A stretch of 64,000 bases of DNA. It comes from Bacteroidota bacterium (lineage in GTDB: Bacteria > Bacteroidota > Bacteroidia > NS11-12g > UBA955). The DNA lies in NCBI GenBank assembly GCA_025354385.1, contig JANXMZ010000045.1, positions 1 through 64,000 on the forward strand, in the 5' to 3' direction. Made by a program: the position numbers and the translations under genes. Position 1 is the stretch's first letter; the number at the start of each line of letters is the position of its first letter. The notes under the pieces are model-generated. The model saw only the letters and a list, made by a program, of their open reading frames with translations. It ran no database searches and was not told the origin of the DNA. Positions 29,338 through 40,990 of this stretch are shown here, piece after piece.

Positions 29338-29345
29338 TATTTTTG
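29338..29345 (+). promoter_or_regulatory. -7 box TATTTTTG upstream of asd, 4 nt before ATG
   Basis: Exact TAnnTTTG Bacteroidota -7 consensus followed by CCTC then ATG at 29350. Confidence 0.5.
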
Positions 29346-29349
29346 CCTC

Positions 29350-30339
29350 ATGAAAATTGCAGTTGTAGGCGCTACGGGTTTGGTTGGCACAAAAATGCTT
29401 GAAATATTAAATGAAAGAAATTTTCCATTTACAGAATTAATTCCGGTGGCCAGCGAGAAATCGGTTGGCCAAAAGGTAGTGTATAAAGGCATTGAATACC
29501 CAGTTGTTGGCATGCAAACAGCCATTGATATGAAACCTGATATTGCGTTATTTTCTGCTGGTGGTGGCACTTCACTACAGTGGGCAGAAAAGTTTGCCGA
29601 AGCTGGTACAACTGTTATAGATAATTCATCTGCATGGCGCATGGATGAAACAAAAAAATTGGTAGTGCCAGAGGTGAATGCAGCAGTATTAACAGCTGCT
29701 GATAAAATAATTGCAAATCCCAATTGCAGCACCATACAGATGGTGGTAGTTTTAAAACCACTGCACGAAAAATACAAAATAAAACGCATCGTGGTTAGCA
29801 CTTATCAAAGTGTAACTGGTACTGGTAAAAAAGCGGTTGACCAATTAATGGCAGAGCGTCAAAACATGTTTTCGGAAAAGGCATATCCTTACCAAATAGA
29901 CTTGAATTTATTGCCACACATAGATGTTTTTATGGACAATGGTTATACCAAAGAAGAAATGAAAATGGTGAATGAAACAAAAAAAATTATGGGAGACAAT
30001 AGCATTGCTGTTACAGCTACAGCAGTGCGTGTGCCAGTGATGGGAGGACATAGTGAAAGTCTTAACATAGAATTCGAAAACGAATTTGATTTGACTGAAT
30101 TGATTGATTTGTTGGATAAATCGAAGGGCATTGTTGTGCAAAATGATGTTGCTAATTTGCAATACCCAATGCCTTTACATGCCCATAATAAAGACGAGGT
30201 TTTTGTAGGCAGGATTCGCAGAGATGAGACCCAACCAAAGACTCTTAACTGTTGGATAGTTTCTGACAATTTACGCAAAGGCGCTGCTACTAATGCTATT
30301 CAAATTGCGGAATACTTAGTAGAAAAGGGATTGGTTTAG
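29350..30339 (+). CDS. asd: Aspartate-semialdehyde dehydrogenase
   Basis: 'MKIAVVGATGLVGTKMLEILNERNFP', 'IIANPNCSTIQMVVVLKPLH', 'GGHSESLNIEFE'; start reset from 29314. Confidence 0.96.
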   Translation: MKIAVVGATGLVGTKMLEILNERNFPFTELIPVASEKSVGQKVVYKGIEYPVVGMQTAIDMKPDIALFSAGGGTSLQWAEKFAEAGTTVIDNSSAWRMDETKKLVVPEVNAAVLTAADKIIANPNCSTIQMVVVLKPLHEKYKIKRIVVSTYQSVTGTGKKAVDQLMAERQNMFSEKAYPYQIDLNLLPHIDVFMDNGYTKEEMKMVNETKKIMGDNSIAVTATAVRVPVMGGHSESLNIEFENEFDLTELIDLLDKSKGIVVQNDVANLQYPMPLHAHNKDEVFVGRIRRDETQPKTLNCWIVSDNLRKGAATNAIQIAEYLVEKGLV

Positions 30340-30413
30340 TTCAACAAACTATTACCTTTAAAAATTATACTAAATAAAGGACTTACCGTTGAATAGTTTT
30401 ACCAACTTACCGA

Positions 30414-31007
30414 ATGCCCATTAAATTATTCTTTTTACACTGTTTTATTTACATCAACATATTAATCGTAAATGGTCAAAAAAATATTGACTCTTTAAAA
30501 TTCAGATTGATAAAAGAGCTCTCCGAAGAAAATACCATTTACTCTAAACACATTGGCCCTGTAGGCGTGCTATCTGAATTTTACAAAAAGGCAGATACCT
30601 TGAATCAACTGATGAGCATTGAAGAAAGAAAGACTCTTCTCAATACTTCTAAAAATTATGTTATAAAATATTATTCATTTTTAAGTACACTATACTGTTG
30701 CGACTCGCTTGCAGAACAATTGTTGAAAAATATTATTCAAGATAGTAGTGAGGTATTTACCCATTTTAACTGTGTATTGAGCTCTAATAAATTCAATGAA
30801 TTGCTTTTTACTGAATATTATGAATTTCTTATTTTCAAATACCAACTTGGTGGACGGGCCGTTTTCCATGGTGTTTCTTTTTATTCGCCAATTATTTCAA
30901 AAAAGGCTCAAAGAAAACAATGGAAAAACAAAAAGAAGCAATTTGAAACTTTGGTTAAAAGTTCCGATAACAAGCATTTGACAAGCATCTGCAACTTTAA
31001 ATATTAG
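30414..31007 (+). CDS. Hypothetical protein with signal peptide
   Basis: 197 aa ORF, hydrophobic N-terminus, no recognised family. Confidence 0.45.
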   Translation: MPIKLFFLHCFIYINILIVNGQKNIDSLKFRLIKELSEENTIYSKHIGPVGVLSEFYKKADTLNQLMSIEERKTLLNTSKNYVIKYYSFLSTLYCCDSLAEQLLKNIIQDSSEVFTHFNCVLSSNKFNELLFTEYYEFLIFKYQLGGRAVFHGVSFYSPIISKKAQRKQWKNKKKQFETLVKSSDNKHLTSICNFKY

Positions 31008-31112
31008 GATTTACGGTTAATAAACTTTAAAAAAAATATATATCAAGCTTCTATTTTTTAAAACAACCATTTATTCAATTTCTGTGTCTTATATTTGAAT
31101 TTCCTATTTTAA

Positions 31113-34100
31113 TTGGTAAGGTCCAGAATTATATCATTGCTTATTGTTGGGTTGCAATTCTTAATCTCAAATGCCCAGCAATGTTTAACTACTTACACTG
31201 GTGTGCCATGTGTTGGCAATCCCATTGCTTTTAAATCTACAACACCAGGTGCCACAAATCATCAATGGGATTTTAATGGCGAAGGGCAAAACAATACCAC
31301 CGCCAATCCTACTTTTGTATTCTTAATACCAGGACCAAAAACTATTAAGTACACTTGCACCTTACCCAATGGTACCCAATGCTCCAATCAAATTGGCATT
31401 ACCATTAAGGAACGGCCTAAATTAAAATTGCATTTGCTCAACGATTCGGTTCAATGTTATGAAAAAAACTCATTTTGTTTTGTTGATTCAAGTATTGCTG
31501 GAGATAATACCCATTGTGTTCGCGCAATAAAATATTTATTCAGTGATGGTGAACTAATTACCTATTATGGAACAGATACCAAACCTGTTAAAACGCCTTT
31601 GTATTTTTGCAAGAAATATGAGGATCCACAAGGCGGTGATTATACTTTAGAAATAGAAATAGAAGACTGCAATGGTTGTATTACTAAGCAAACTTTCCCC
31701 ATTCACATGCATGTCGCTTTCTCTCCATCCATTTTTGCAAGTGCCACCTTCTCTTCCACCAATTGCCAAAGTTCTGTAACCGGTAGTTTCATCAATAAAT
31801 CTCAATTAACTTTAAAGGATGTTAAAAAATTTAAATGGGTATTTGGAGATGGCTCTTCAGATTCAACCAGCTGGGACAGCGTAAAGCACACCTACTCCAC
31901 AAATGGAAAATTCGTTGCTAAATTTAATCCTAAGCTCATTATTTACACCAGCATTGGCTGTGCCAAAATTTTTGATTTACCATTAATTACTTTATTCGAT
32001 CTTAAGCCTTATATTTATGCTGACAAGGATTCAATATGTTCTGGAGAAACAGTGCATTGGAAATTGGGCAGCGATAGTTTAGTAAGTATTCTAGCACCTG
32101 GTTCCGTTAATTGGTATACTAACCCCGGACTGCAAAAGGGTTTCGAAATATACCAAGGCATTGGCAGTTTAGGTCCTAAAATGATACGGTGCAATATTCA
32201 GCACCCTTGTGGCCCATACGATTTATACGATACGCTGTTAGTTATTGGGCCGAATGCAGCCATAGAAACACCATTTATTGACGAACAAGAACGTTACCAA
32301 TGTCAAATACAAGATAGTGTTCATGTGGTAGATAGAAGCACTTTTTACCACAATGATTTGGACTATACCGATGATGACAGTCTTGCAATAAAAAAGGCTG
32401 GCGGTTTGACCCATGTTTTCAAAAAAGTTTTTTCAGACTATACTTCTTTGAATGCAAAGTTCCAAAAAAGGAAGGGAACTAATGTGGTAAGACTTTGGAA
32501 TTTCAATGACGATTTTTGTGAACAGTGTACAACAGATACTAAAAAAAATCAAAACGCTTGGCTGAATTGTCGATTTAGCAGAGATAGTGCTGAAGTGCAT
32601 TGGTACACACCATGGGATTCCATTTACGACTACTCATATGCCAGCCAATCGTTTTCAATTACTTTATTCGATAAAAATACAAAATCGTGCACCCGCAAAA
32701 AGGTATGGTCGTCAGATTCTTTTTCCATCGTAACGGATACTTTTTTATATTATGGCAACAATGGCATTGGCAATAAATCTAAAGACAGTCTTTTGTTTTC
32801 GGGCATCAAAAATAAAATTCAAATACCTGCCGGTATTATTGGCAAAGGATATATTGATATTTCTTACAAAATAAGAATCTATATTCCTAAAAACAGTTCG
32901 GTATACATTGATCAAAAAAATGGCGCGCCACAAACCCTAGTGAACGGACCACAATTTTATACTGTTAATAAAAATGAACGCATCATCGTTAAATTTAGCA
33001 CTCACACTTTTTATTTTCAATACGCCCTTGTGAGTAATGCGGATACCATTCCAATTGGAGCAAAAAAGCCTTGGCAAAGAGAAATTAAACGCATTAAAAA
33101 TTTCAATTTAGTGGCTGGTGATTCTGTGAATATCAACTTACACCGCCAATTATTTTACAACACCATTCCCAAATGTTTTAATATTAATTTGAGTGAAAAA
33201 GATACTGTACACCCTTTTCGCTGTGAACAGAGTGCCAGCGCCAATATTTCCCTTATGCCTGCTTCGGCCAAAAAGCTAACCATAGATGGGCAATATTGTA
33301 TTACCTATTCTGCAAAAGCAATTGACTTTAGTCTTAAGGATACCAAGCCAGGTTGTGCTCGTTCCTTCGCCAAAATTAATCCCGATTATATCAATACCCC
33401 TAAGAATTGGTTATTGATTAATGACATGAATGGAGGTGATAAAATTTTGGAATCTGCTATGAGTCCACCACCTTATTCCTACTTAGGATATGCCAATGTT
33501 GGACCTGCAACCAATAAATTTTATCTACAATACAACGATAGCACATTGAGCAATGAAAATGTGCAGAAAATAAATGTGGCATTAATTATTGGCAATGGTA
33601 TTGCACCTAACTATTGTGCGGATACTGTTTACTATCCCAACTTTGCAAGCTTTCCTCGCCTTTCTGCTAAACTTAAATTTGTAGACCGCAATGACAATAC
33701 AGAGGTATACAATACTTGCGCCCGTGATACTGTTTTTACAACCATACCCAAAAATGTTCCAGATGCCAATTCACTTGCCTCCTCCTCATCATGGTACATG
33801 ATAGAAAATGCGACTTTAGATACTGTGAGCATGGTGATAGAAAAGTATCATAAAGTAGAGTTGAATCCAAGATTCAAAAATAAGAGAGTTAATTATACTG
33901 TGATTGAAAAGTATCTACAAAAACAAGGCTACCAACAATTGGTAAAAAGAGATACTGTTTTTACTGCTATAGTGCATACTTGGAAAACCAAAGCTTTACC
34001 AGGTTATAGTTACAACAGATTAAAGGATGAACTTGCTAAAATAAATTTAGACATAAACGATTTTAATGACAGCAGCATTTTAGATGTTATATGGAATAAT

Positions 34101-36230
34101 AAAGGCACCATTGGTAACTACGGCAGCGGAAGTCGCGGTTGCATAGATACCAATGGCATGGATACCCCTTTTTATTTTTACAGTATACCACTTACCTATA
34201 CAGTATTGCATTATAAAGACAGTAGCATGTTGCCCATAGACAGCACCCGTTTCAATAACAAAACAGCAAAGTCTTATGGTTTTAAACCTCCACGTAAAGG
34301 CGTTTTCAGTATTTTCAGAAATGTTGAAACTATATCACCCGTTTATTGTGCATTGAATGATTTTATAACTGTTGTGGTGGGTTTTTATGGCGAAGCACGT
34401 TTTGCCGATTCAATTATTTGCAAAAATAACATCCTTTCTGCCGAACCCTTCTTCCGCTATTACTCCATCAATAAAAATTTAGTAGGCACTTTAGACTCAA
34501 CTGATTATTGGGCATTGAGAAAAAAGAATGCAGGCAAAAAAGGATTCGAAGGCATTACAAAATGGGATTTTAGCAAGCAAGATGATAACCCACTGAATGA
34601 TTCTACTATTTTCGGTCACTTTCCATACGCCCAATTGGGTTATAATACTGTTGTATTATTGGGCCAAAACCGAACAGGTATTTATTATAAAACGCCGGGC
34701 TTTTATACAGTGCGTGTAGCAGTGGAAGACAGCAATTCTTGTAAAGATACATTCAGTCAGAACCTTTATGTAACCGGACCAAAAGCGGGCTTCTATGTAG
34801 ATTTAAAAACCCCTGCTTGTAAAACCATTTTAGAATTGTTCGATACCTCTTATATTATAGATCCCTGTTTGACAAAAGGACTACCACCTTGCGATTTTAT
34901 TAATTATTGGCGCATACGCTGGGGCGATAACACAAGTGTGGAATACAAACAAGGATTACCCAAACAAATTGGTCATGATTACCTAGAGAATGGCGAATAT
35001 ACTATTTGGCTTTTTGTGCAATCTGTTAGCGGTTGTGTAGATTCTACTTCTCTAAAAGTATTTATACCCGGTCCTAAACCAAAATTCATTACCAAAACCG
35101 AACGCATTATTTGTGTAGGCGATTCTGTTTTATTCAATAATAATACCCCTTTCTTCACCCAATCATCGCAATGGCTGTGGAGCTATGGCGATGGTTTTTT
35201 CTCACCTCAAAAAGATACTCAAAACATCAGTCACCAATACAACCAAGTAGGAAAATTTGATGTATTTCTGAACCAGTTTGACAGCATTCCCAATACTGGA
35301 AAATACTGCGCGGCCATTTATCCAGATACGCTTCAAAACCAAAATAAAATTACCATTACGGTATTACCTTACGACAGTGTTAGACTGATACCAACTCCGC
35401 AAATTGTTTGCGTAGGAGAAACCATCGATTTTAAAGCCATCTTAAAATCTCAAAATAAATACAAGCAATACTATTGGCGTTATGATAATGCAACCGATAG
35501 CAATACCACGCTTACCTATTGGAAAGTAGTAAGAAGTAGTGGCAAGCACACCCTTGTTTGGCAAGCAGATACCAATGGCATTGGCCATAAAAGCTGCCCT
35601 GCCATCGGTGTTCTTAATGTATATGCAGATAGTGTGGTGGCCGATTTTTCTATCGATGTTTCTAACGAGCCAGAATACTGTTTTAATAATCTCTCTAAAT
35701 ACGCTGTTTCGTATCGCTGGGGTTATTATCACGATAAGGATATAGTACCTAAAAAAGATCCATTCTTATTGAATGCTGCGCAAAATGAACCCGAGCGCAA
35801 GATTTGCGAAAACTTTGCCGAGCATGGGGGCGACCAATGGATTTGCTTAGAGGCTACCAATGCCTTGGGTTGCAAGGATACCATTTGTAAAAAAGTCCAC
35901 AACCCTTTTGAAATTGCCATACTGCCACCCAATGTATTTACACCTGCTGGCACAGATGGTTTTGTGGGCACCGATAAAGATGGCAACCAAGGCAATAACG
36001 TGTTTAGTATTTATATAAAAGGGGAGGCTTATTACCATTTATTAATTTACGACCGCTGGGGTGTATTGGTATTTGAGAGTGATGATAAAAATTATGATTG
36101 GAATGGCAGCGTAATGAACAAGGGGGCGCAATGCCCTGATGGCACTTATTATTATATATTGGACTACCGTTACAAAACACGCAAGAAAAACGAACCATTG
36201 TTGAATGGTACGGTGCAGTTGATTTGGTAA
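31113..36230 (+). CDS. Giant PKD-repeat surface protein with gliding motility-associated C-terminal (T9SS type B) domain
   Basis: 1705 aa, TTG start preceded by TATATTTG; C-terminal 'NVFTPAG..GNNVFSIYIKGEAYYHLLIYDRWGVLVFESDDKNYDWNGSVMNKGAQCPDGTYYYILDYR..LNGTVQLIW'. Confidence 0.9.
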   Translation: MVRSRIISLLIVGLQFLISNAQQCLTTYTGVPCVGNPIAFKSTTPGATNHQWDFNGEGQNNTTANPTFVFLIPGPKTIKYTCTLPNGTQCSNQIGITIKERPKLKLHLLNDSVQCYEKNSFCFVDSSIAGDNTHCVRAIKYLFSDGELITYYGTDTKPVKTPLYFCKKYEDPQGGDYTLEIEIEDCNGCITKQTFPIHMHVAFSPSIFASATFSSTNCQSSVTGSFINKSQLTLKDVKKFKWVFGDGSSDSTSWDSVKHTYSTNGKFVAKFNPKLIIYTSIGCAKIFDLPLITLFDLKPYIYADKDSICSGETVHWKLGSDSLVSILAPGSVNWYTNPGLQKGFEIYQGIGSLGPKMIRCNIQHPCGPYDLYDTLLVIGPNAAIETPFIDEQERYQCQIQDSVHVVDRSTFYHNDLDYTDDDSLAIKKAGGLTHVFKKVFSDYTSLNAKFQKRKGTNVVRLWNFNDDFCEQCTTDTKKNQNAWLNCRFSRDSAEVHWYTPWDSIYDYSYASQSFSITLFDKNTKSCTRKKVWSSDSFSIVTDTFLYYGNNGIGNKSKDSLLFSGIKNKIQIPAGIIGKGYIDISYKIRIYIPKNSSVYIDQKNGAPQTLVNGPQFYTVNKNERIIVKFSTHTFYFQYALVSNADTIPIGAKKPWQREIKRIKNFNLVAGDSVNINLHRQLFYNTIPKCFNINLSEKDTVHPFRCEQSASANISLMPASAKKLTIDGQYCITYSAKAIDFSLKDTKPGCARSFAKINPDYINTPKNWLLINDMNGGDKILESAMSPPPYSYLGYANVGPATNKFYLQYNDSTLSNENVQKINVALIIGNGIAPNYCADTVYYPNFASFPRLSAKLKFVDRNDNTEVYNTCARDTVFTTIPKNVPDANSLASSSSWYMIENATLDTVSMVIEKYHKVELNPRFKNKRVNYTVIEKYLQKQGYQQLVKRDTVFTAIVHTWKTKALPGYSYNRLKDELAKINLDINDFNDSSILDVIWNNKGTIGNYGSGSRGCIDTNGMDTPFYFYSIPLTYTVLHYKDSSMLPIDSTRFNNKTAKSYGFKPPRKGVFSIFRNVETISPVYCALNDFITVVVGFYGEARFADSIICKNNILSAEPFFRYYSINKNLVGTLDSTDYWALRKKNAGKKGFEGITKWDFSKQDDNPLNDSTIFGHFPYAQLGYNTVVLLGQNRTGIYYKTPGFYTVRVAVEDSNSCKDTFSQNLYVTGPKAGFYVDLKTPACKTILELFDTSYIIDPCLTKGLPPCDFINYWRIRWGDNTSVEYKQGLPKQIGHDYLENGEYTIWLFVQSVSGCVDSTSLKVFIPGPKPKFITKTERIICVGDSVLFNNNTPFFTQSSQWLWSYGDGFFSPQKDTQNISHQYNQVGKFDVFLNQFDSIPNTGKYCAAIYPDTLQNQNKITITVLPYDSVRLIPTPQIVCVGETIDFKAILKSQNKYKQYYWRYDNATDSNTTLTYWKVVRSSGKHTLVWQADTNGIGHKSCPAIGVLNVYADSVVADFSIDVSNEPEYCFNNLSKYAVSYRWGYYHDKDIVPKKDPFLLNAAQNEPERKICENFAEHGGDQWICLEATNALGCKDTICKKVHNPFEIAILPPNVFTPAGTDGFVGTDKDGNQGNNVFSIYIKGEAYYHLLIYDRWGVLVFESDDKNYDWNGSVMNKGAQCPDGTYYYILDYRYKTRKKNEPLLNGTVQLIW

Positions 36231-36369
36231 GACGATTTTGAGATTTATTGATTTTGGGATTTTATTATTTATTACCTATTCTTAATGGTGTTACATAAAA
36301 TTAATTACTTTTTGTAACTTTTTAAACTGTACTATTTTTGGGGAGGGTTACAACTAGTAAGGTTATGTT

Positions 36370-37524
36370 CTATTTGAACAAAGAATCAATATACTTTGTT
36401 AAATCCTCCAAACTTTGTTGATTACAGCCTGTCATTCTTGCTAAAATTCTATGGTGCCCATTCATAACAATTACAGTGGGGTATGATTGAATTCTAAATT
36501 TTTCATCTAAACTTTCAGAATGAAAAAAGGCACTGTATTTTAAATGAAGAGAATCTGAATACTTCTTTGGGTCTATGTTATCAAAACCTAAAATATTTAG
36601 TCCTTTGCTGCCATAGTTGGCTAGCATTGTATCTAAATGAGGTTTTAATACTTTACAAGGAGGACAACTTGCAAAAAAGAAATAAAGTATCGTTATCTTA
36701 TTTTTTTCTATTAGAGAATCTAAAGAAAGTTTCTTATTTTTTTTGTTTAAATAATTTTCTTTAAAAAAAACAGAAACAGAATCCCTGTTAATGTTTAGCA
36801 ATGGCAACTCTTCCTCTTTAATGGTAGGTTTTTTCTCTTCCAGTAATGCAATTTTTTTATTTATGGCGTTAACTCTTTTTTTTATCAATTTTATATATGC
36901 TAAATTGGTTTTATTCGAGCTACTATGAAAGTTATATGTAGTATTTCTATTTTCAAATAAAGAACAATTATTGAAAGTTGACATCTTACTAATAGATCCT
37001 TTTGTATTAAAAAAATAATGGCAAACAAAATGGCACTCATGACCGTTAAAGCCTTTTAAATTTACCTTGTGTATAAATTGTCTATCACCTAACAATTCCA
37101 TTGTATCGCCAGTTCTATAAAAAAAAGAATCGCTACCCATGAAATAGTAATAGAAATCAGCAAAATATGGCATTAGTTGCATAAATTCTGGCTTATCCGA
37201 ATTCTTTGGGTTACTATAATATGTTGCACTATCTACAATAATATATTCAGTTGTAGGATTACCATTTGGTGTTTCTTTTAGATAAAAGTAGTTTATATTA
37301 TGCTTATCTTTAACACATATATATTCTTTGATATTTATAGAGGTATCAATTCTATTTTTCTTAAAATAATAAATTGTATCAATACAGCTCATACTAATGG
37401 ATTTTACTAATTTTTTTTGCTCAAAAAAGTTCTTCATTATTAAAGGCACTTTAGGTTGGCCAACTAGGTTGCTAACAAAAAATAATGATATGGAAAGAAT
37501 TAAATTTCGGAATGTTATAACCAT
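36370..37524 (-). CDS. Thioredoxin-like (TlpA/AhpC type) secreted protein
   Basis: C-terminal 'ILYFFFASCPPCKVLKPHLDTMLANY...YPTVIVMNGHHRILARMTG' with CPPC active site. Confidence 0.82.
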   Translation of the reverse strand: MVITFRNLILSISLFFVSNLVGQPKVPLIMKNFFEQKKLVKSISMSCIDTIYYFKKNRIDTSINIKEYICVKDKHNINYFYLKETPNGNPTTEYIIVDSATYYSNPKNSDKPEFMQLMPYFADFYYYFMGSDSFFYRTGDTMELLGDRQFIHKVNLKGFNGHECHFVCHYFFNTKGSISKMSTFNNCSLFENRNTTYNFHSSSNKTNLAYIKLIKKRVNAINKKIALLEEKKPTIKEEELPLLNINRDSVSVFFKENYLNKKNKKLSLDSLIEKNKITILYFFFASCPPCKVLKPHLDTMLANYGSKGLNILGFDNIDPKKYSDSLHLKYSAFFHSESLDEKFRIQSYPTVIVMNGHHRILARMTGCNQQSLEDLTKYIDSLFK

Positions 37525-37533
37525 GCAGAAAAA

Positions 37534-37752
37534 TCATAATAATTCATCGCCATCATTCAACATCATTTCTTGATAATTGGCTTCCATTTCAAGTTTTCGT
37601 CTTTTAATGAATTTAATGAGATAATCTACTCCTAACATAATAACAAAAATGGCCATAGCAATTCCGTAGATGATAGAAACATCGCTGTTGCCAGGCGTGC
37701 CTGCATGCAGAGAACTGGCACTTAACAAAAAGAATCCAACTATTTTTTTCAT
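37534..37752 (-). CDS. Small membrane protein
   Basis: 72 aa with signal/TM segments. Confidence 0.5.
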   Translation of the reverse strand: MKKIVGFFLLSASSLHAGTPGNSDVSIIYGIAMAIFVIMLGVDYLIKFIKRRKLEMEANYQEMMLNDGDELL

Positions 37753-38111
37753 GGTACTCGATTAATTTAATCAAAGATAATCATAAAACACTGAAATCCT
37801 ATTAGCGATTTGAGATATTATTTAAAGCTTCTATTTCTTTAGTGCTTAACTTTTCTAACCTTTTTTAATTTATTTTACACAATAATCTATCTAATTCTAA
37901 TTCATTTTCACACCTCATAATATTTTACTAATCCTCTAGTTTATAAGCTTGAAACCTTGCCTTAAAAGGATTACAAACAGCATTCAATTAGATTTATAAA
38001 TTAAAATATAAAAATTAAAAAACGACTGCTTTTCTCCAGTTATACACTCACAATACTTATGCACTTTCTTGTCCTTTTTTGCAAAAAAATACCTTTATTC
38101 GCAGTACCATT

Positions 38112-40376
38112 ATGTCCACTACAAAACAACAGCAAGATGCACTAGATTACCATAGCATGGGCCGACCGGGCAAGATTGAAGTGATTCCCACCAAACCAAC
38201 CCAAACCAAACGCGATTTAAGTTTAGCATATTCTCCAGGTGTTGCAGAACCTTGTCTTAGAATAGCCGAGAATCCTGAAGATATTTACAAATACACCGCT
38301 AAAGGTAATTTAGTTGCCGTAATAAGCAACGGCACTGCGGTTCTTGGTCTTGGCGATATTGGTGCAGAGGCCTCTAAACCAGTGATGGAAGGAAAAGGGG
38401 TGCTTTTCAAAATATTTGCAGATATAGATGTGTTCGACATTGAATTGAACACCAAAGATGTGGAAGGTTTTATTGCTTGTGTAAAAGCGCTTGAACCCAC
38501 TTTTGGTGGCATTAATTTAGAAGACATCAAGGCACCAGAGTGTTTTGAAATTGAAACTCGCTTAAGAGAAGAATTGAAAATTCCTATTATGCACGATGAT
38601 CAGCATGGTACTGCCATTATTAGTGGTGCTGCGCTTTTGAATGCTTTGGAATTGGTAAATAAACCAATAGATACCATTAAAATGGTGGTGAATGGTGCAG
38701 GTGCCAGCGCCATGAGTTGTAGTAAATTATTTATTGCCTTAGGTGTTAAAAAAGAAAACCTGCTGATGCTGGATAGCAAAGGTACTTTGAACACCAATAG
38801 AAAAGACTTAGACCATTATAAAACCTTTTTTGCCATTGAAACCCCTATCGAAACTTTGGAAGACGCCATGAAAAATGCCGATGTATTTGTAGGTTTATCC
38901 AAAGCAAATATTTTGAATCAGAATATGATTAAAAGCATGGCTAAAGACCCAATTGTGTTTGCCATGGCTAACCCCGATCCAGAGATTGCTTACGACTTAG
39001 CAATTGCCGCCCGCCCCGATATTATTTTTGCCACCGGCCGAAGTGATTATCCTAACCAAGTTAATAATGTATTGGGTTTCCCGTTTATTTTTAGAGGTGC
39101 TTTAGATGTGCGCGCCACCACTATTAACGAAGAGATGAAATTGGCTGCTGTGCGCGCCATTGCTGATTTAGCAAAAGAACCGGTGCCCGATTCTGTTATG
39201 AAAGCTTACAACGAATCGAATGTTGAATTTAGTAGAACTTATATCATACCAAAACCAATTGATCCAAGATTAATAGAAGCTGTGAGTCCAGCTGTGGCAA
39301 AAGCTGCTATGGAAAGCGGAGTAGCAAAAAACCCTATTTTAGATTGGGATAAATACAAATTGGAATTAAGAAACCGTTTGGGTCTTGACAACAGATTTAT
39401 TAGAAGAATGATGACCCAAGCCCGTCAGAATCCCAAGCGCGTGGTATTTGCTGAAGCCGATAATGTAAAAATTTTAAAGGCTGCACAAATTGCCAAAGAA
39501 GAAGGCATCGCCATTCCTATTTTGTTGGGTAATAAAGAGAAAATAACTGCGCTATTAGATGAATACGCTATTGATTTGGGACATGTGAGCATTATAGATC
39601 CTTTGATGGAAGATGCCAAACGCGAAGTGTATGGGGAGAAATTTTTTGCTGGTCGCCAACGCAAAGGCATTAATGTTTACGAAGCCAGCAAATTAATGCG
39701 CGATCGCAATTATTACGGTTGTATGATGGTGAACGAAGGCGAAGGCGATGCCTTTATATCCGGCCTCACTAAAAACTATCCTAAATCTTTAAAACCTGCC
39801 ATGCAAATTGTTGGTCGTGAAAATGGCATTAGCAAAATTGCGGGCATGTATATCATCATGACTAAAAAAGGGCCTTACTTTTTTGCTGATACCACAGTGA
39901 ATATAGATCCAACTGCACAAGAGTTAATAGAGATTACAAAGATGACCCATGCAGAGGTTTTAAAGCTGGGTGTGAAGCCAGTCATCGCTATGTTGAGTTA
40001 TAGCAATTTTGGAAGTGCAAAAGGCGAAGTGCCAGGTAAAACAGCAGAGGCTGTTGAATATTTGCATAAAAACAATCCTGAGATTTTAGTAGATGGCGAT
40101 ATACAAGCTAATTTTGCCATGAACAATGAGATGTTAAAAGAGAATTTTCCCTTCAGCACTTTGGTAGATAAAGAGGTTAATACTTTTATTTTTCCAAATC
40201 TAGCGGCAGGTAATATTGCTTATAAATTTGCTCAGAGTTTTGGGGCTGCCGAAAGCATGGGACCTGTCCTATTAGGCTTCAACAAATCGGTGCATTTCCT
40301 ACAATTGGGCAGCAGTGTTCGCGAAATCGTGAACATGGTAGCCGTTGCGGTGATAGATGCGCACGGGAAGAAATAA
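38112..40376 (+). CDS. maeB: NADP-dependent malic enzyme with C-terminal phosphotransacetylase-like domain
   Basis: '[22 protein letters not shown]', '[22 protein letters not shown]', C-terminal PTA-like region; start reset to MSTTKQQQ. Confidence 0.95.
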   Translation: MSTTKQQQDALDYHSMGRPGKIEVIPTKPTQTKRDLSLAYSPGVAEPCLRIAENPEDIYKYTAKGNLVAVISNGTAVLGLGDIGAEASKPVMEGKGVLFKIFADIDVFDIELNTKDVEGFIACVKALEPTFGGINLEDIKAPECFEIETRLREELKIPIMHDDQHGTAIISGAALLNALELVNKPIDTIKMVVNGAGASAMSCSKLFIALGVKKENLLMLDSKGTLNTNRKDLDHYKTFFAIETPIETLEDAMKNADVFVGLSKANILNQNMIKSMAKDPIVFAMANPDPEIAYDLAIAARPDIIFATGRSDYPNQVNNVLGFPFIFRGALDVRATTINEEMKLAAVRAIADLAKEPVPDSVMKAYNESNVEFSRTYIIPKPIDPRLIEAVSPAVAKAAMESGVAKNPILDWDKYKLELRNRLGLDNRFIRRMMTQARQNPKRVVFAEADNVKILKAAQIAKEEGIAIPILLGNKEKITALLDEYAIDLGHVSIIDPLMEDAKREVYGEKFFAGRQRKGINVYEASKLMRDRNYYGCMMVNEGEGDAFISGLTKNYPKSLKPAMQIVGRENGISKIAGMYIIMTKKGPYFFADTTVNIDPTAQELIEITKMTHAEVLKLGVKPVIAMLSYSNFGSAKGEVPGKTAEAVEYLHKNNPEILVDGDIQANFAMNNEMLKENFPFSTLVDKEVNTFIFPNLAAGNIAYKFAQSFGAAESMGPVLLGFNKSVHFLQLGSSVREIVNMVAVAVIDAHGKK

Positions 40377-40401
40377 AAACATTTTGAAATTTTGAAATAC
40401 A

Positions 40402-40435
40402 AAAAACCTTGCATAAAATTATGCAAGGTTTTTTT
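40402..40435. terminator. Rho-independent terminator after maeB
   Basis: AAAAACCTTGCATAA-AA-TTATGCAAGGTTTTTTT perfect hairpin plus T-run. Confidence 0.85.
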
Positions 40436-40453
40436 ATGATAGCCTGCGTATTT

Positions 40454-40789
40454 TTAACCACAGAGAACACTAAAAAAATACCCACTAAGAACACAAAGAA
40501 TTTAATTTTCACTTACCCTATCCCTTGTTCTTAAATCTCTGTGCTCTCTGTGTGGCTCTATCTTTGTGAACTTTGTGGTTAAATTTTAAAACCACTAACC
40601 ACAGAGAACACTAAGACAATACCCACTAAGAACACAAAGAGATAATAACCGAATAAAAGTATAATAAACTTATGCTAAATTCTTTGTGACCTTTGTGTGG
40701 CTCTATCTTTGTGAACTCTATTGCAAGCAATGCATAGATCCTCCTCTGTGTTCTTTGTGTGATTCCTCCTTTGCGCTCTTTGTGGTTAA
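40454..40789. repeat. Two tandem copies of a palindromic dispersed repeat
   Basis: AACCACAGAGAACACTAA..AATACCCACTAAGAACACAAAGA occurs at ~40456 and ~40597; each copy has the reverse-complement-like arm (..CTTTGTGTGGCTCTATCTTTGTGAAC.. / ..CTTTGTGGTTAA). Confidence 0.75.
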
Positions 40790-40990
40790 GTTCTAAAGCC
40801 ATAATTTTAAACCTACTTGATTTCCTTAATTTCATTAAAAAATACCAATCGGTATGTTTTTTAGCAAATATCAAATCTAACAATTTAAAACCACGAAGTG
40901 TCATTAATGCCAATAAAAAACAATCAATAAATTAATAAATAAGCCTAGTTTTGTTTCAAGGCGAAAACATACAAATAGCCTCCCCTTTTC

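Noticed and set aside
40454-40789. Possible CRISPR array
   Set aside because: Only two imperfect long palindromic units, no regular short repeats with unique spacers, no cas genes.
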